DNA of 64,000 bases from Undibacterium sp. KW1 (GTDB taxonomy: Bacteria > Pseudomonadota > Gammaproteobacteria > Burkholderiales > Burkholderiaceae_D). The DNA lies in NCBI RefSeq assembly GCF_009937955.1, contig NZ_AP018439.1:3782001-3846000 (forward strand), given 5' to 3'. The first letter of the stretch is position 1. Each line of letters opens with the position of its first letter. The notes below the pieces were generated by a model. The model did not search any database. It was not told where the DNA came from and saw nothing but the letters and a program-made list of their open reading frames with translations. Positions 51,855-60,021 of the stretch are shown here, piece by piece. The position numbers were made by a program, and so were the translations under genes.

Positions 51855-54728
51855 GTGATCATCGAAAAAAAGTTGTTCTTCACCATCCCCAAGCCACTTG
51901 GCTTGTCTTGCTTGCTGATCAGTGCAAGTATTCTCAGCGCTTGCGGCGGCGACAATCCACAAGTCAGTCAGTCCAGCATTGCATTACCACCTCAGGCAGT
52001 GGCAACTGGAACGACGACACTGGATATAACTGTCCCTGTTTTGCCGCCTGATGTGGCTGCACAGGCGACACAGCCGACCTTTCATCTGGCGCCGGTTTTG
52101 CTTGATCCACCGACAGATATTGATGCGGCTGACAGCAGCAGATCGGCCCACATTCCAGCAGCGGCGGTGAGCATGCCGCGAGAACTGCAAGGTGTGCGTG
52201 GGCGCGGTTTGACTGTCGGTGCAATTCGTTCCTTGCCACGACCACAGTTGGCACCGCCACCTGCAGGTGAAAACGCACAGCCTATGGCAGGCACCTCTGT
52301 CGTTTCTACCTATACGCCTGCGCAAATCCGCGCTGCGTATAGTCTCCCTGCACTCCCTGCCAGTACCAGTGGATTGACTGCAAGCCAGGCTGCACAGCTT
52401 GGTGCAGGTCAGACGATTTATATTGTGAACGCAAATCACGATCCCAATATCGTTGCAGAACTAAACGCTTTTAATCAAAAGTTTGGTCTTCCCGCATGTA
52501 CAGTAAAAAGCATTCCTGCAGGTACAGCTTTGCCATTGCCTGCTGCGTCAAGCAATGTTTGTGAATTTTCTGTGGTGTACAGCACCAGTGGTGGTGGCAT
52601 GACCAGTGCGACACCAGCATATGATTCTGGCTGGGCCACGGAAATTGCACTAGACGTGCAATGGGCGCATGCGACTGCACCATTGGCCCGTATCATTTTG
52701 ATTGAAGCCGCTGATTCTTCTATGAGCAACATGATAGGTGGAATCAAGCTGGCCAACGCCATGGGGCCAGGCATCGTCTCCATGAGCTTCGGTGCACATG
52801 AAGGAAACTGGACAGCTGGGGTGGAAAGCACATTCACTACCGCCAAAATGACCTATCTGGCTGCAACCGGCGATAACGGGCCAGCCGTTGAATGGCCTGC
52901 AGTTTCTCCCAATGTTGTTGCCGTTGGTGGCACCAGTCTCACCTACTCAGGTACATCACGCACGGAGGTCGCCTGGTCCAATACTGGAGGTGGAGTAAGT
53001 GCATACACGGCGACACCAAGCTATCAGAACAATACCGTGCCAGGTGTGGGTACACCTGCCCGCAGGACTGTCGCTGACGTCTCCATGAACGCTGACCCGA
53101 ACACTGGCCAGTACGTCGCCGTCATGACGCCAGGAAGCAGTGTTGTAAACTGGGTCAGTGCAGGCGGCACCAGCCTTTCCACGCCCCAATGGGCCGGGGT
53201 GATTGCCATCGCCAACGCGACTTTGGCGCAGGCTGGCAAACCAGTTCTGGGTGCACCGCATGCTGTCCTGTATAACAAAATTGCGACAACTCCTGGCAGC
53301 TATGCCAGCAGTTTTGCCGATGTTGCGAAAGGCAGCAATGGCACTTGCGCAAGTTGCGTTGCCAAAACCGGGCATGACCAACTGACCGGCCTTGGCACGC
53401 CCAATGTCACCAGCTTGTTGAGTACACTCGGCGGCACAGTCATTGCAACAGCGCCAACTGTGACTTCGGCAAGCATCAGCGGGCAAGTTGGTACTGCATT
53501 GAGTTTTACCGTATCTGCAACAGCAGCTAATCCCCTCACCTATACCTTGAGTGGTAACCCGGCAGGAATGAGCATCAATAGCAGTGGCATTGTTAGCTGG
53601 GCCACGCCTGTAGCAGGTACATACACGGTGGTCGTTACTGCGCTGGATGCAAAAACGGGGCTGAGCGGTAAAGGCACTTATACGATCGTTATTTCTGCCC
53701 CTGTGCCACCAGCTATTTCTGCCACCACCATCAATGGAAAAGCAGGCACGGCGCTTTCCTTCAATATAACGGCAACGTCCACCAATCCGCTGACCTATAG
53801 CATCACTGGTGCACCAAGCGGCATGACTGCTACTTCTGCGGGCGCTGCGACCTGGCCAACGCCAGTTGCAGGAACTTACTCGGTGACGGCAACTGCACTC
53901 GATGCAAAAACTGGATTGAGCAGCAAGGCTGTCTATACCGTTGTGATTGCTGCTGCGACACCTCCAGTCGTCACTGCAGCAACGATCAATGGAGTAGCAG
54001 CAACCGCACTGACTTTTAATGTGACCGCAACATCTGGCAACGCAATGACTTTTAGCCTGACAGGTGCACCTACTGGAATGACTATAGGGTCAACAGGAAC
54101 TGTAAGCTGGGCTTCTCCTGTTCTTGGCACGTATTCAGTCACCGTCAATGCAACGGACAGCAAGACAGGATTGACAGGCAAAGCTGTGTATACCGTCGTG
54201 ATTGCTCAGCAACCAGCCCCTGTAGTAACTGCGGCGACGGTCAATGGAACCGTTGGTACTGCACTATCCTACACCGTAGCCGTCAAGGCCTCGAATCCAG
54301 TCACCTATACGCTGACTGGCGCGCCTGCCGGGCTGACTATCAGCAGCGCTGGCATTATCAGCTGGGCTAGTCCTGTTGCAGGAAATTATGCTGTCACAGT
54401 GCTTGCCAAAGACAGCAAGACTGGTTTGAGCGGTCAGGCAGTCATCAGCATCAGCGTTGTAGCATCTGGCTTGAGTATCAACGCACCGGCAATGACAGGC
54501 ACTGCAGGCAAGGCGCTAACAGGCAGCATCACGATCAATGCACCCGGCGCGACCTCGATTTCCATCTCCATCACGGGCGCACCTCTGGGTCTCGGATTTT
54601 CCATGAGTGGACTGAGCATTGCAACCAGCTGGGCAAGCCCTGTAAAAGGCAGCTACACCATGCTTATTACTGTGACTGACAATCTTGGAAGAAAGGCGAC
54701 TGCCAGCGTACCTATCACAATCAACTGA
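51855..54728 (+). CDS. Lipoprotein sedolisin (S53) peptidase with five Ig-like repeats
   Basis: A GTG at 51855 with GGAG seven bases upstream is the likely start; earlier in-frame ATGs lie within the riboswitch. The 957-residue protein opens with a lipoprotein signal (LLISASILSAC, lipobox Cys), so it is probably membrane-anchored. The S53 catalytic set is visible: Glu263 and Asp267 (GWATEIALDVQWAHA), the oxyanion Asp in LAATGDNGPAVEWPAVSPNV, and Ser440 in GGTSLSTPQWAG. FADVAKGSNGTC marks the calcium region. From about residue 530, five Ig-like repeats form a probable stalk. There is only a short pro-region, unlike classical secreted sedolisins. Expression is set by the c-di-GMP riboswitch upstream. 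Confidence 0.9.
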   Translation: MIIEKKLFFTIPKPLGLSCLLISASILSACGGDNPQVSQSSIALPPQAVATGTTTLDITVPVLPPDVAAQATQPTFHLAPVLLDPPTDIDAADSSRSAHIPAAAVSMPRELQGVRGRGLTVGAIRSLPRPQLAPPPAGENAQPMAGTSVVSTYTPAQIRAAYSLPALPASTSGLTASQAAQLGAGQTIYIVNANHDPNIVAELNAFNQKFGLPACTVKSIPAGTALPLPAASSNVCEFSVVYSTSGGGMTSATPAYDSGWATEIALDVQWAHATAPLARIILIEAADSSMSNMIGGIKLANAMGPGIVSMSFGAHEGNWTAGVESTFTTAKMTYLAATGDNGPAVEWPAVSPNVVAVGGTSLTYSGTSRTEVAWSNTGGGVSAYTATPSYQNNTVPGVGTPARRTVADVSMNADPNTGQYVAVMTPGSSVVNWVSAGGTSLSTPQWAGVIAIANATLAQAGKPVLGAPHAVLYNKIATTPGSYASSFADVAKGSNGTCASCVAKTGHDQLTGLGTPNVTSLLSTLGGTVIATAPTVTSASISGQVGTALSFTVSATAANPLTYTLSGNPAGMSINSSGIVSWATPVAGTYTVVVTALDAKTGLSGKGTYTIVISAPVPPAISATTINGKAGTALSFNITATSTNPLTYSITGAPSGMTATSAGAATWPTPVAGTYSVTATALDAKTGLSSKAVYTVVIAAATPPVVTAATINGVAATALTFNVTATSGNAMTFSLTGAPTGMTIGSTGTVSWASPVLGTYSVTVNATDSKTGLTGKAVYTVVIAQQPAPVVTAATVNGTVGTALSYTVAVKASNPVTYTLTGAPAGLTISSAGIISWASPVAGNYAVTVLAKDSKTGLSGQAVISISVVASGLSINAPAMTGTAGKALTGSITINAPGATSISISITGAPLGLGFSMSGLSIATSWASPVKGSYTMLITVTDNLGRKATASVPITIN
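53448..54725 (+). repeat. Five tandem Ig-like repeats in the sedolisin gene
   Basis: Units of about 84 codons share GTALSF, (T/S)L(T/S)GAPAGM, GTYSVTV and AxDxKTGLSGKA. Units 1-4 are similar and unit 5 is more divergent (GTAGKALTGSITINAPGATS). The high similarity of units 2-4 points to recent internal duplication or recombination. Confidence 0.85.
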
Positions 54729-54771
54729 GACGATCAGTTGAGATAGTCACCTAAGACGATCAAGTAAATAT

Positions 54772-54800
54772 AAAAGGCGGAGCATTGTGCTCCGCCTTTT
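54772..54800. terminator. Bidirectional terminator between sedolisin and copper oxidase genes
   Basis: AAAAGGCGGAGCA-TTG-TGCTCCGCCTTTT is a perfect 13-bp stem with A/T runs on both sides. It serves the convergent genes at 51855-54728 (+) and 54843-56264 (-). Confidence 0.9.
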
Positions 54801-54842
54801 GTACTCTGGCTTTGGACATTTCTATTGCCCGCAGCCATTTTT

Positions 54843-56264
54843 TTAATGCCGGCTATGAGCTTGTGGCTTACGCACCTGCACTTCGACTTCCGGTGCGGAA
54901 TGTGTGCCATGCTTCATGCCAGCATGCGCATCAACAGGCTGAGCAGGCTGGCGCGGCGCATCTGCAACCGGCCCGGCATATTCAAAAGCCACCGTTCCCT
55001 TGGGATGCCGGAACCAGCCAGGGTCTTTATAATCCCCCGGCTTCTGATCTTTGCGCACCTTGACTACGCTGAACATGCCACCCATTTCCAGCCCGCCAAA
55101 CGGCCCCTCGCCTGTCATCATGGGCAGAGTGTTGTCAGGCAAGGGCATTTCCATAGTCCCCATGTCGGCCATGCCCTTGTCGCCCATGGTCATGTATGCG
55201 GGAATGAGTTTATTGATCTTGTCGGCTACCTCTTTGTGATCAACACCTATCATCGACGGCACATTATGGCCCATGGCATTCATGGTGTGATGGCTCTTGT
55301 GACAATGGAAGGACCAGTCGCCTTCTTCATCGGCGACAAATTCCACCTGGCGCATCTGACCGACGGCAATATCCGTCGTTACCTCTGGCCAGCGTGCAGT
55401 TCTTGGTACCGGGCCGCCATCCGTGCCTGTCACGGTGAATTCATGGCCATGGATATGAATGGGATGGTTGGTCATCGTCAGATTGCCTACGCGTATCCTG
55501 ACTCTGTCGTTCTTGCGCACATTCAGGGTATCGATGCCGGGGAAGACGCGACTGTTCCATGTCCACAAATTAAAATCTGTCATGGTCATGATATTAGGTT
55601 TGAATGCACCTGGTTCTATGTCATAAGAACTGAGCAGGAAAATAAAATCTCTGTCGACATCATCAATCTGCGGATGTTTATTTTTGGGATGCGTAACCCA
55701 TGAGCCCATCATGCCCATTGCCATCTGCGTCATTTCATCGGCGTGCGGGTGGTACATAAAGGTACCCGGACGACGTGCGACAAATTCATAGACAAAGGTC
55801 TTGCCTGGCTGTATTGATGGCTGGGTCAGGCCGGATACCCCATCCATGCCATTTGGCAGGCGCTGGCCATGCCAGTGCACACTGGTGTGTTCTGGCAAGC
55901 GGTTGGTGACAAAGATGCGTACGCGGTCGCCCTCCACCACCTCTATCGTCGGCCCCGGACTTTGGCCGTTATAACCCCATAGATGCGCTTTCATGCCGGG
56001 AGCCATTTCACGTACTACCGGTTCAGCCACGAGGTGGAATTCCTTGACACCATTATTCATGCGCCATGGTAGCGTCCAGCCATTCAGGGTCACTACCGGA
56101 TTGTATGGGCGACCTGTTTTTGGCTGCAGCGGTGGCATGGTGTCCGGGCTGGTTTGTGTTACTGCGTCCGGCAAGGCTGCCAATGCCACTTTGCTGACTG
56201 TGCTTGCTGCCAGTGCCCCGCCCGCGATGCTCGCCAATTTAAAAAAATCTCTTCTTGTACTCAT
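54843..56264 (-). CDS. Multicopper oxidase, copper-resistance type, Tat-exported
   Basis: 473 residues. A twin-arginine leader (MSTRRDFFKLASIAGGALAA) directs export of the folded enzyme. The copper sites are intact: TSVHWHGQRLPNG and GTFMYHPHADE for type 2/3, NHPIHIHGHEF and SFHCHKSHHTMNAMGHN (types 1 and 3 with axial Met). A C-terminal Met/His-rich tail (MADMGTMEMPLPDNTLPMM; HAGMKHGTH) could bind extra copper. The enzyme probably oxidises Cu(I) to the less toxic Cu(II) in the periplasm. It is downstream of a TolC-like gene and a small Cys/Met protein gene. Confidence 0.93.
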   Translation of the reverse strand: MSTRRDFFKLASIAGGALAASTVSKVALAALPDAVTQTSPDTMPPLQPKTGRPYNPVVTLNGWTLPWRMNNGVKEFHLVAEPVVREMAPGMKAHLWGYNGQSPGPTIEVVEGDRVRIFVTNRLPEHTSVHWHGQRLPNGMDGVSGLTQPSIQPGKTFVYEFVARRPGTFMYHPHADEMTQMAMGMMGSWVTHPKNKHPQIDDVDRDFIFLLSSYDIEPGAFKPNIMTMTDFNLWTWNSRVFPGIDTLNVRKNDRVRIRVGNLTMTNHPIHIHGHEFTVTGTDGGPVPRTARWPEVTTDIAVGQMRQVEFVADEEGDWSFHCHKSHHTMNAMGHNVPSMIGVDHKEVADKINKLIPAYMTMGDKGMADMGTMEMPLPDNTLPMMTGEGPFGGLEMGGMFSVVKVRKDQKPGDYKDPGWFRHPKGTVAFEYAGPVADAPRQPAQPVDAHAGMKHGTHSAPEVEVQVRKPQAHSRH

Positions 56265-56289
56265 GTTGTTTCCTTCGGAAATCGAGTGA

Positions 56290-57699
56290 TCAATGCGCTG
56301 CTTCTGCCGTGGCAGTTGATTTAACGGGATTCAGATTACTTGCTGACGGACGCCCCAGCAACTCGGCCTGCAAGGCCGCATCTGCCAGCCAGAATTGTTG
56401 CTCTGCATTGATGGCAGCCAGCACGCTATTGATTTGCTCGCGGCTGTCGGCCAGCAATTCAAACACGCTGATGAACATGCCGTTGTAGCGCAACTGGTTT
56501 TCAGCAGAAATGCGTTTGCGCAGCGGCAGTATCTCGTCGCGGTATTGGCGGGCGATATCATACATATTCCGATAGGCTGAGTAGCTGACGCGCAAATGCG
56601 AGCCTGCATTATTGAGCGTCGCCTGCAGGCGATAACTGGCGCCCAGGGTATTCGCATTCATGGCTGTTCTCTGCGCATCACCCCAGTCAAATAGCGGCAA
56701 TCTCAGGCTCACCTCAACACCACGTTTGATCTCGCCATGTCCCGCTGCATCAAAATTGGTATCGCGCCTGATACCCAGTTCGATATCGGTAAAGCTGCTA
56801 ACCAGGCTCAAACCCTGGCGTGCTGCGGCGGCGTCCAGTTCCTGTTTTGCCAGTTGTATGTCAAGACGGTTTTTTGTCGCTTGGGGCCCCATGCTTTCTG
56901 CTGCCAATGGTGTTGCTGGCAAATCCGGCAGACGCTCAGGCAACTTCAGTGTTTTTTCCTGTTCATCATTCAGCCCCAGCAAGCGCACCAGTTCTTCGCG
57001 GGTGGCGAGACTGGCATGGCGGGCAAAACTGAGCTGTGCCATCGCGTCAGCCTTGAAAGCCAGTTGGCGCGCTGCTTGCAAGCTATTGAAATTGCCCGCC
57101 TTGTGCATGCGCTCTGCCAGTATGGCACTGGCATCGGCCGCGTCACCGACTTGTCTGGCATATTCCAGGCTTTGTTGTGCAGCGACTGCCTTGACCCAGG
57201 CAACACGCACCTGGCTGACGCTGGCTATGACATCCAGGCTCAACTGCGTCTGTGCCTGTGCCAGGCTATGCTGTGCCATGGTCTGCCTTTGCGGCAGGCT
57301 CAGCAAGTCCAGCAGGCCAAAACTCAGCAAACGACCCAGCTCCAGCTCACCTGACTGGCGGTTGCGTTCAAACGTAAAAAGCGGGTTGGTGATGCGTGCG
57401 CTTTGCGCTGCGCTGGCTCCTGCGGCCTGATGCTGCGCCAGCATGGCTTGCAAGGCTGGGCTATTCAACAAGGCCAGTTGTACAGCAGCGTCTTGCGACA
57501 AAGGCTGTGCCAACAAACTTGCTGCCTGATCCTGCATGTTTTTTTGTTGCTCAGGCTTGCTCGCCAGCGCCAGTTTGCCCTGGGTGTAAGCCGGATATTG
57601 CTGATTGAGTTTTTGCGTGCTTTGATCGATATCAAAACTGGCACAGCCAGTCAATGCCAGCAATGCTGGCAACAGATATCGGTAATGAATGTGCGACAT
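56290..57699 (-). CDS. TolC-family outer-membrane lipoprotein (CusC-like)
   Basis: The ATG at 57699 yields 469 residues with a lipoprotein signal (LPALLALTGCASFDIDQS, Cys lipobox). The body shows the repeated helical pattern of the outer-membrane efflux protein family: QLALLNSPALQAMLAQHQAA, DLLSLPQRQTMAQHSLAQAQ, AAESMGPQATKNRLDIQLAK and VSLRLPLFDWGDAQRTAMNA. CusC-type partners of metal RND pumps share this lipid anchor. No CusA/B genes are present beside it. It is 25 bp upstream of the copper oxidase gene. Confidence 0.9.
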   Translation of the reverse strand: MSHIHYRYLLPALLALTGCASFDIDQSTQKLNQQYPAYTQGKLALASKPEQQKNMQDQAASLLAQPLSQDAAVQLALLNSPALQAMLAQHQAAGASAAQSARITNPLFTFERNRQSGELELGRLLSFGLLDLLSLPQRQTMAQHSLAQAQTQLSLDVIASVSQVRVAWVKAVAAQQSLEYARQVGDAADASAILAERMHKAGNFNSLQAARQLAFKADAMAQLSFARHASLATREELVRLLGLNDEQEKTLKLPERLPDLPATPLAAESMGPQATKNRLDIQLAKQELDAAAARQGLSLVSSFTDIELGIRRDTNFDAAGHGEIKRGVEVSLRLPLFDWGDAQRTAMNANTLGASYRLQATLNNAGSHLRVSYSAYRNMYDIARQYRDEILPLRKRISAENQLRYNGMFISVFELLADSREQINSVLAAINAEQQFWLADAALQAELLGRPSASNLNPVKSTATAEAAH

Positions 57700-57783
57700 G
57701 AGTCCTCGCGGTAGAAAATGTGTTTCCGTCAAATGGGGGAAGTATTCGTAACTTGGGCTACCCACGCATGTTGGGCTGAGCTT

Positions 57784-57884
57784 GTAGGTTGGGCTACGGT
57801 TTACCAGCCCAACACTCGGCCTCAACAAACGTTAACCTTATTCAAACGCCCAGTGTTGGGCTGATAAGGCGCAGCCCAACCTAC
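57784..57884. repeat. 101-bp imperfect palindrome (GTAGGTTGGGCT type)
   Basis: GTAGGTTGGGCTACGGTTTA and the complementary right end GCGCAGCCCAACCTAC frame an inner pair GCCCAACACT/AGTGTTGGGC. The halves match at most positions over some 36 bp. It lies between the small copper-related gene and the TolC-like gene and would form a strong hairpin in their joint transcript. Confidence 0.7.
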
Positions 57885-57899
57885 GAACAAACTAATTAT

Positions 57900-58274
57900 T
57901 CAGACGAGAACAGCCTTGGGAGGACGTTCGAGCATGCGCGCAGGCACGGATGCTGGTAACAGGACGGGCAGTACCTGGGCATCATCATGCGCAGGTACCG
58001 ATGCAGAAATGGAAGGGGCAGGCATGAGCGCGATACCCGTGCAACAAGGGGAAGAAGACTTGCAGTGATCGGCCACTTTGGCTTTCACAGCATCTGAACC
58101 ATGACCGCTAGCTTTGGCGGCTGGCTGGCAATGTTCATTACCGCTGACAACAGAGCTACCAGCCTGGACAGGCATATCCATGGCGCAACCTAGCTTACTG
58201 GCGACAGCAAAGCCCTGCAAGGGCAGCAGTACCAGTAACAGGCAAGCAATAAAAAGACGCCAGGATTTTTTCAT
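57900..58274 (-). CDS. Small exported Cys/Met/His protein (DUF2946-like), copper cluster
   Basis: 124 residues with a signal peptide (LFIACLLLVLLPLQGFAVA). The mature part has MDMP, EHCQP, DHCKSSSPCCTGIALMP and a Pro-rich end (ARMLERPPKAVLV). Small proteins of this composition (DUF2946-like) often head copper or heavy-metal operons, and the Cys/His/Met clusters could bind copper. Family assignment is tentative. It starts the TolC-oxidase gene set on the minus strand. Confidence 0.65.
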   Translation of the reverse strand: MKKSWRLFIACLLLVLLPLQGFAVASKLGCAMDMPVQAGSSVVSGNEHCQPAAKASGHGSDAVKAKVADHCKSSSPCCTGIALMPAPSISASVPAHDDAQVLPVLLPASVPARMLERPPKAVLV

Positions 58275-58329
58275 GTGCTGAAGTTATCACAATTCGGGCT
58301 TTTCAACAAATGACCAGCTCAAAGCCAGA

Positions 58330-58938
58330 TCAACCCAGCATTAAATTGAGCGCCAGCATCAGCATCACGATGCCGACCAGGCTATCAAGCACCCGCCATG
58401 CCATAGGTTTGGCAAACCAGGGAGCGAGCAGGCGCGCTCCAAAGCCTAAAGCCGCAAACCAGATCGTCGCATTCAAGACGGCACCTACGGCAAACCAGTA
58501 TTTGCCATCACCAGGTTGCTGCCCCCCTATGGCACCCAGCAACACCACCGTATCCAGATAGGTGTGGGGATTGAGCAAGGTCGCGCCCAGCACTGCCAAT
58601 GCAGCCTTGCCAGCCGTCAGACTCAACTCCCCGGCTTCAGCGACCAGGCTCTGCTGGCTGGCCGCAGCCCGCAGAGAGCGTACGCCATACCAGACCAAAA
58701 ACGCGGCCCCGCCCCAACGGGCTATCGTCAGCAAGACTGGCTGGCTACTGATCATGCCACCTATGCCCGCCACACCCGCCAGTATCAGCAGCATTTCACA
58801 CGCGATGCAGATCATCACCGTCAAAGCCACATGCTGTTTACGCAAGCCCATGCGCAAGACATGGGCATTCTGCGAACCAATAGCCATGATCAAACCTGCA
58901 CTCATGCCCATGCCCTTGAGTATAAAAGCCAACATCAT
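58330..58938 (-). CDS. argO: LysE/ArgO-type amino acid exporter
   Basis: 202 residues from the ATG at 58938 (a second ATG follows directly, and GGGAG lies just upstream). Six hydrophobic segments and the LysE signature GLIMAIGSQNAHVLRMGLRK at the N-terminus are present, with LLNPHTYLDTVVLLGAIGGQ in the middle. It is divergent from an ArgP/LysG-type regulator, the classical arrangement for lysine/arginine export control. Whether it exports Arg, Lys or both cannot be told. Confidence 0.9.
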   Translation of the reverse strand: MMLAFILKGMGMSAGLIMAIGSQNAHVLRMGLRKQHVALTVMICIACEMLLILAGVAGIGGMISSQPVLLTIARWGGAAFLVWYGVRSLRAAASQQSLVAEAGELSLTAGKAALAVLGATLLNPHTYLDTVVLLGAIGGQQPGDGKYWFAVGAVLNATIWFAALGFGARLLAPWFAKPMAWRVLDSLVGIVMLMLALNLMLG

Positions 58939-59109
58939 CTGTCTCCCGTTTGTCGATACAGGGAGTTTGGGCAAAAAAGGGTTTAATATGAAGCAAATTT
59001 AAAATATTTCCTATTTCATTAAAATTTCTTAATTTAATTAATTCTATGTGGCTTTATGTCTCTGTATTTGGTGGTTCTCCCCCAGACTTATGAATGTATC
59101 TAAAGAAAC

Positions 59110-60021
59110 ATGCAAACAAGACTAGACAGCCGCCAATGCGAAGCCTTCCTCAGTGTTATTGACCATGGCAGCCTGGAACAGGCGGCGCAGGCCCTGAGCC
59201 TGACCAGCTCGGCCATTTCCCAGCGCATCAAGGCACTGGAAATGGAGCTGGGCAATACCCTGCTGGTACGCAGCCGCCCCTGCCGCGCCACGGCAGCCGG
59301 ACAAAAGCTGGTACAGCACTTGCGGCGGGTAGCAGAACTTGAACAGGATTTGCAAAGCGAATTTGCCGGTCAGCAAAGTGCTGCCATCAGCATTGCCCTA
59401 GGCGTCAATGCCGATAGTCTGGATAGCTGGCTACTGCCTGCACTGGCAGAATTTTTGATCGCTGAAAATATCTTGCTTGAAGTGTTGATCGATGACCAGG
59501 ATCACACCCATGATTTACTGGAAAGCGGTATGGTGCTCGGCTGCCTCTCTGCTGAACAAAATGCGATGCGGGGTTGCCAGGCTGTGCCCCTGGGCTTCAT
59601 GCGTTACCACCCGGTTGCCAGCAAAGAATATTGCCAGCGCTGGTTCCCGCAAGGGATGACACGCGAAGCAGCCAGGCTGGCACCAGTGCTGACTTTCAAT
59701 CGCAAGGACAAATTGCAAGCTCAGATTTTGCTCGAACATTTTGGACTGCAGGAACATACTTACCCCACACACTATGTACCAGCAACAACGCCGTATAACC
59801 AGTCGATTTTACTGGGACTGGGCTGGGGCGTGATTCCTGATGTCATGCTGGAAAATCTGGATCAGGACAAGCTGGTCAGGCTTATGCCGCATCATCCTGT
59901 GGATGTCGCCCTGTACTGGCACCACTGGAAAGTACAGACGCCCCGGCTGGCTCGGCTGACAAATACCCTGGTCAGGCAAGCCCGGGAGAGCCTGCAGCAA
60001 GTCAGGGACCCAGATAAATGA
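59110..60021 (+). CDS. argP: ArgP/LysG-type LysR regulator
   Basis: 303 residues. DNA-binding domain LDSRQCEAFLSVIDHGSLEQ, AAQALSLTSSAISQRIKALE with the ArgP-typical LLVRSRPCRATAAGQKLVQH. The effector domain has ALGVNADSLDSWLLPALAEF, a hallmark of ArgP/IciA/LysG. It should activate argO in response to basic amino acids. Its 3' end overlaps the convergent diguanylate cyclase gene by 20 bp. Confidence 0.93.
   Translation: MQTRLDSRQCEAFLSVIDHGSLEQAAQALSLTSSAISQRIKALEMELGNTLLVRSRPCRATAAGQKLVQHLRRVAELEQDLQSEFAGQQSAAISIALGVNADSLDSWLLPALAEFLIAENILLEVLIDDQDHTHDLLESGMVLGCLSAEQNAMRGCQAVPLGFMRYHPVASKEYCQRWFPQGMTREAARLAPVLTFNRKDKLQAQILLEHFGLQEHTYPTHYVPATTPYNQSILLGLGWGVIPDVMLENLDQDKLVRLMPHHPVDVALYWHHWKVQTPRLARLTNTLVRQARESLQQVRDPDK

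Noticed and set aside
54825..55703. 292-codon plus-strand frame opposite the multicopper oxidase gene
   Set aside because: It begins near a terminator and mirrors the oxidase codons; no domain or signal peptide.
60002..60021. argP/diguanylate cyclase 3' overlap as a regulatory antisense device
   Set aside because: A 20-bp convergent overlap is common in compact genomes and gives no independent evidence of regulation.
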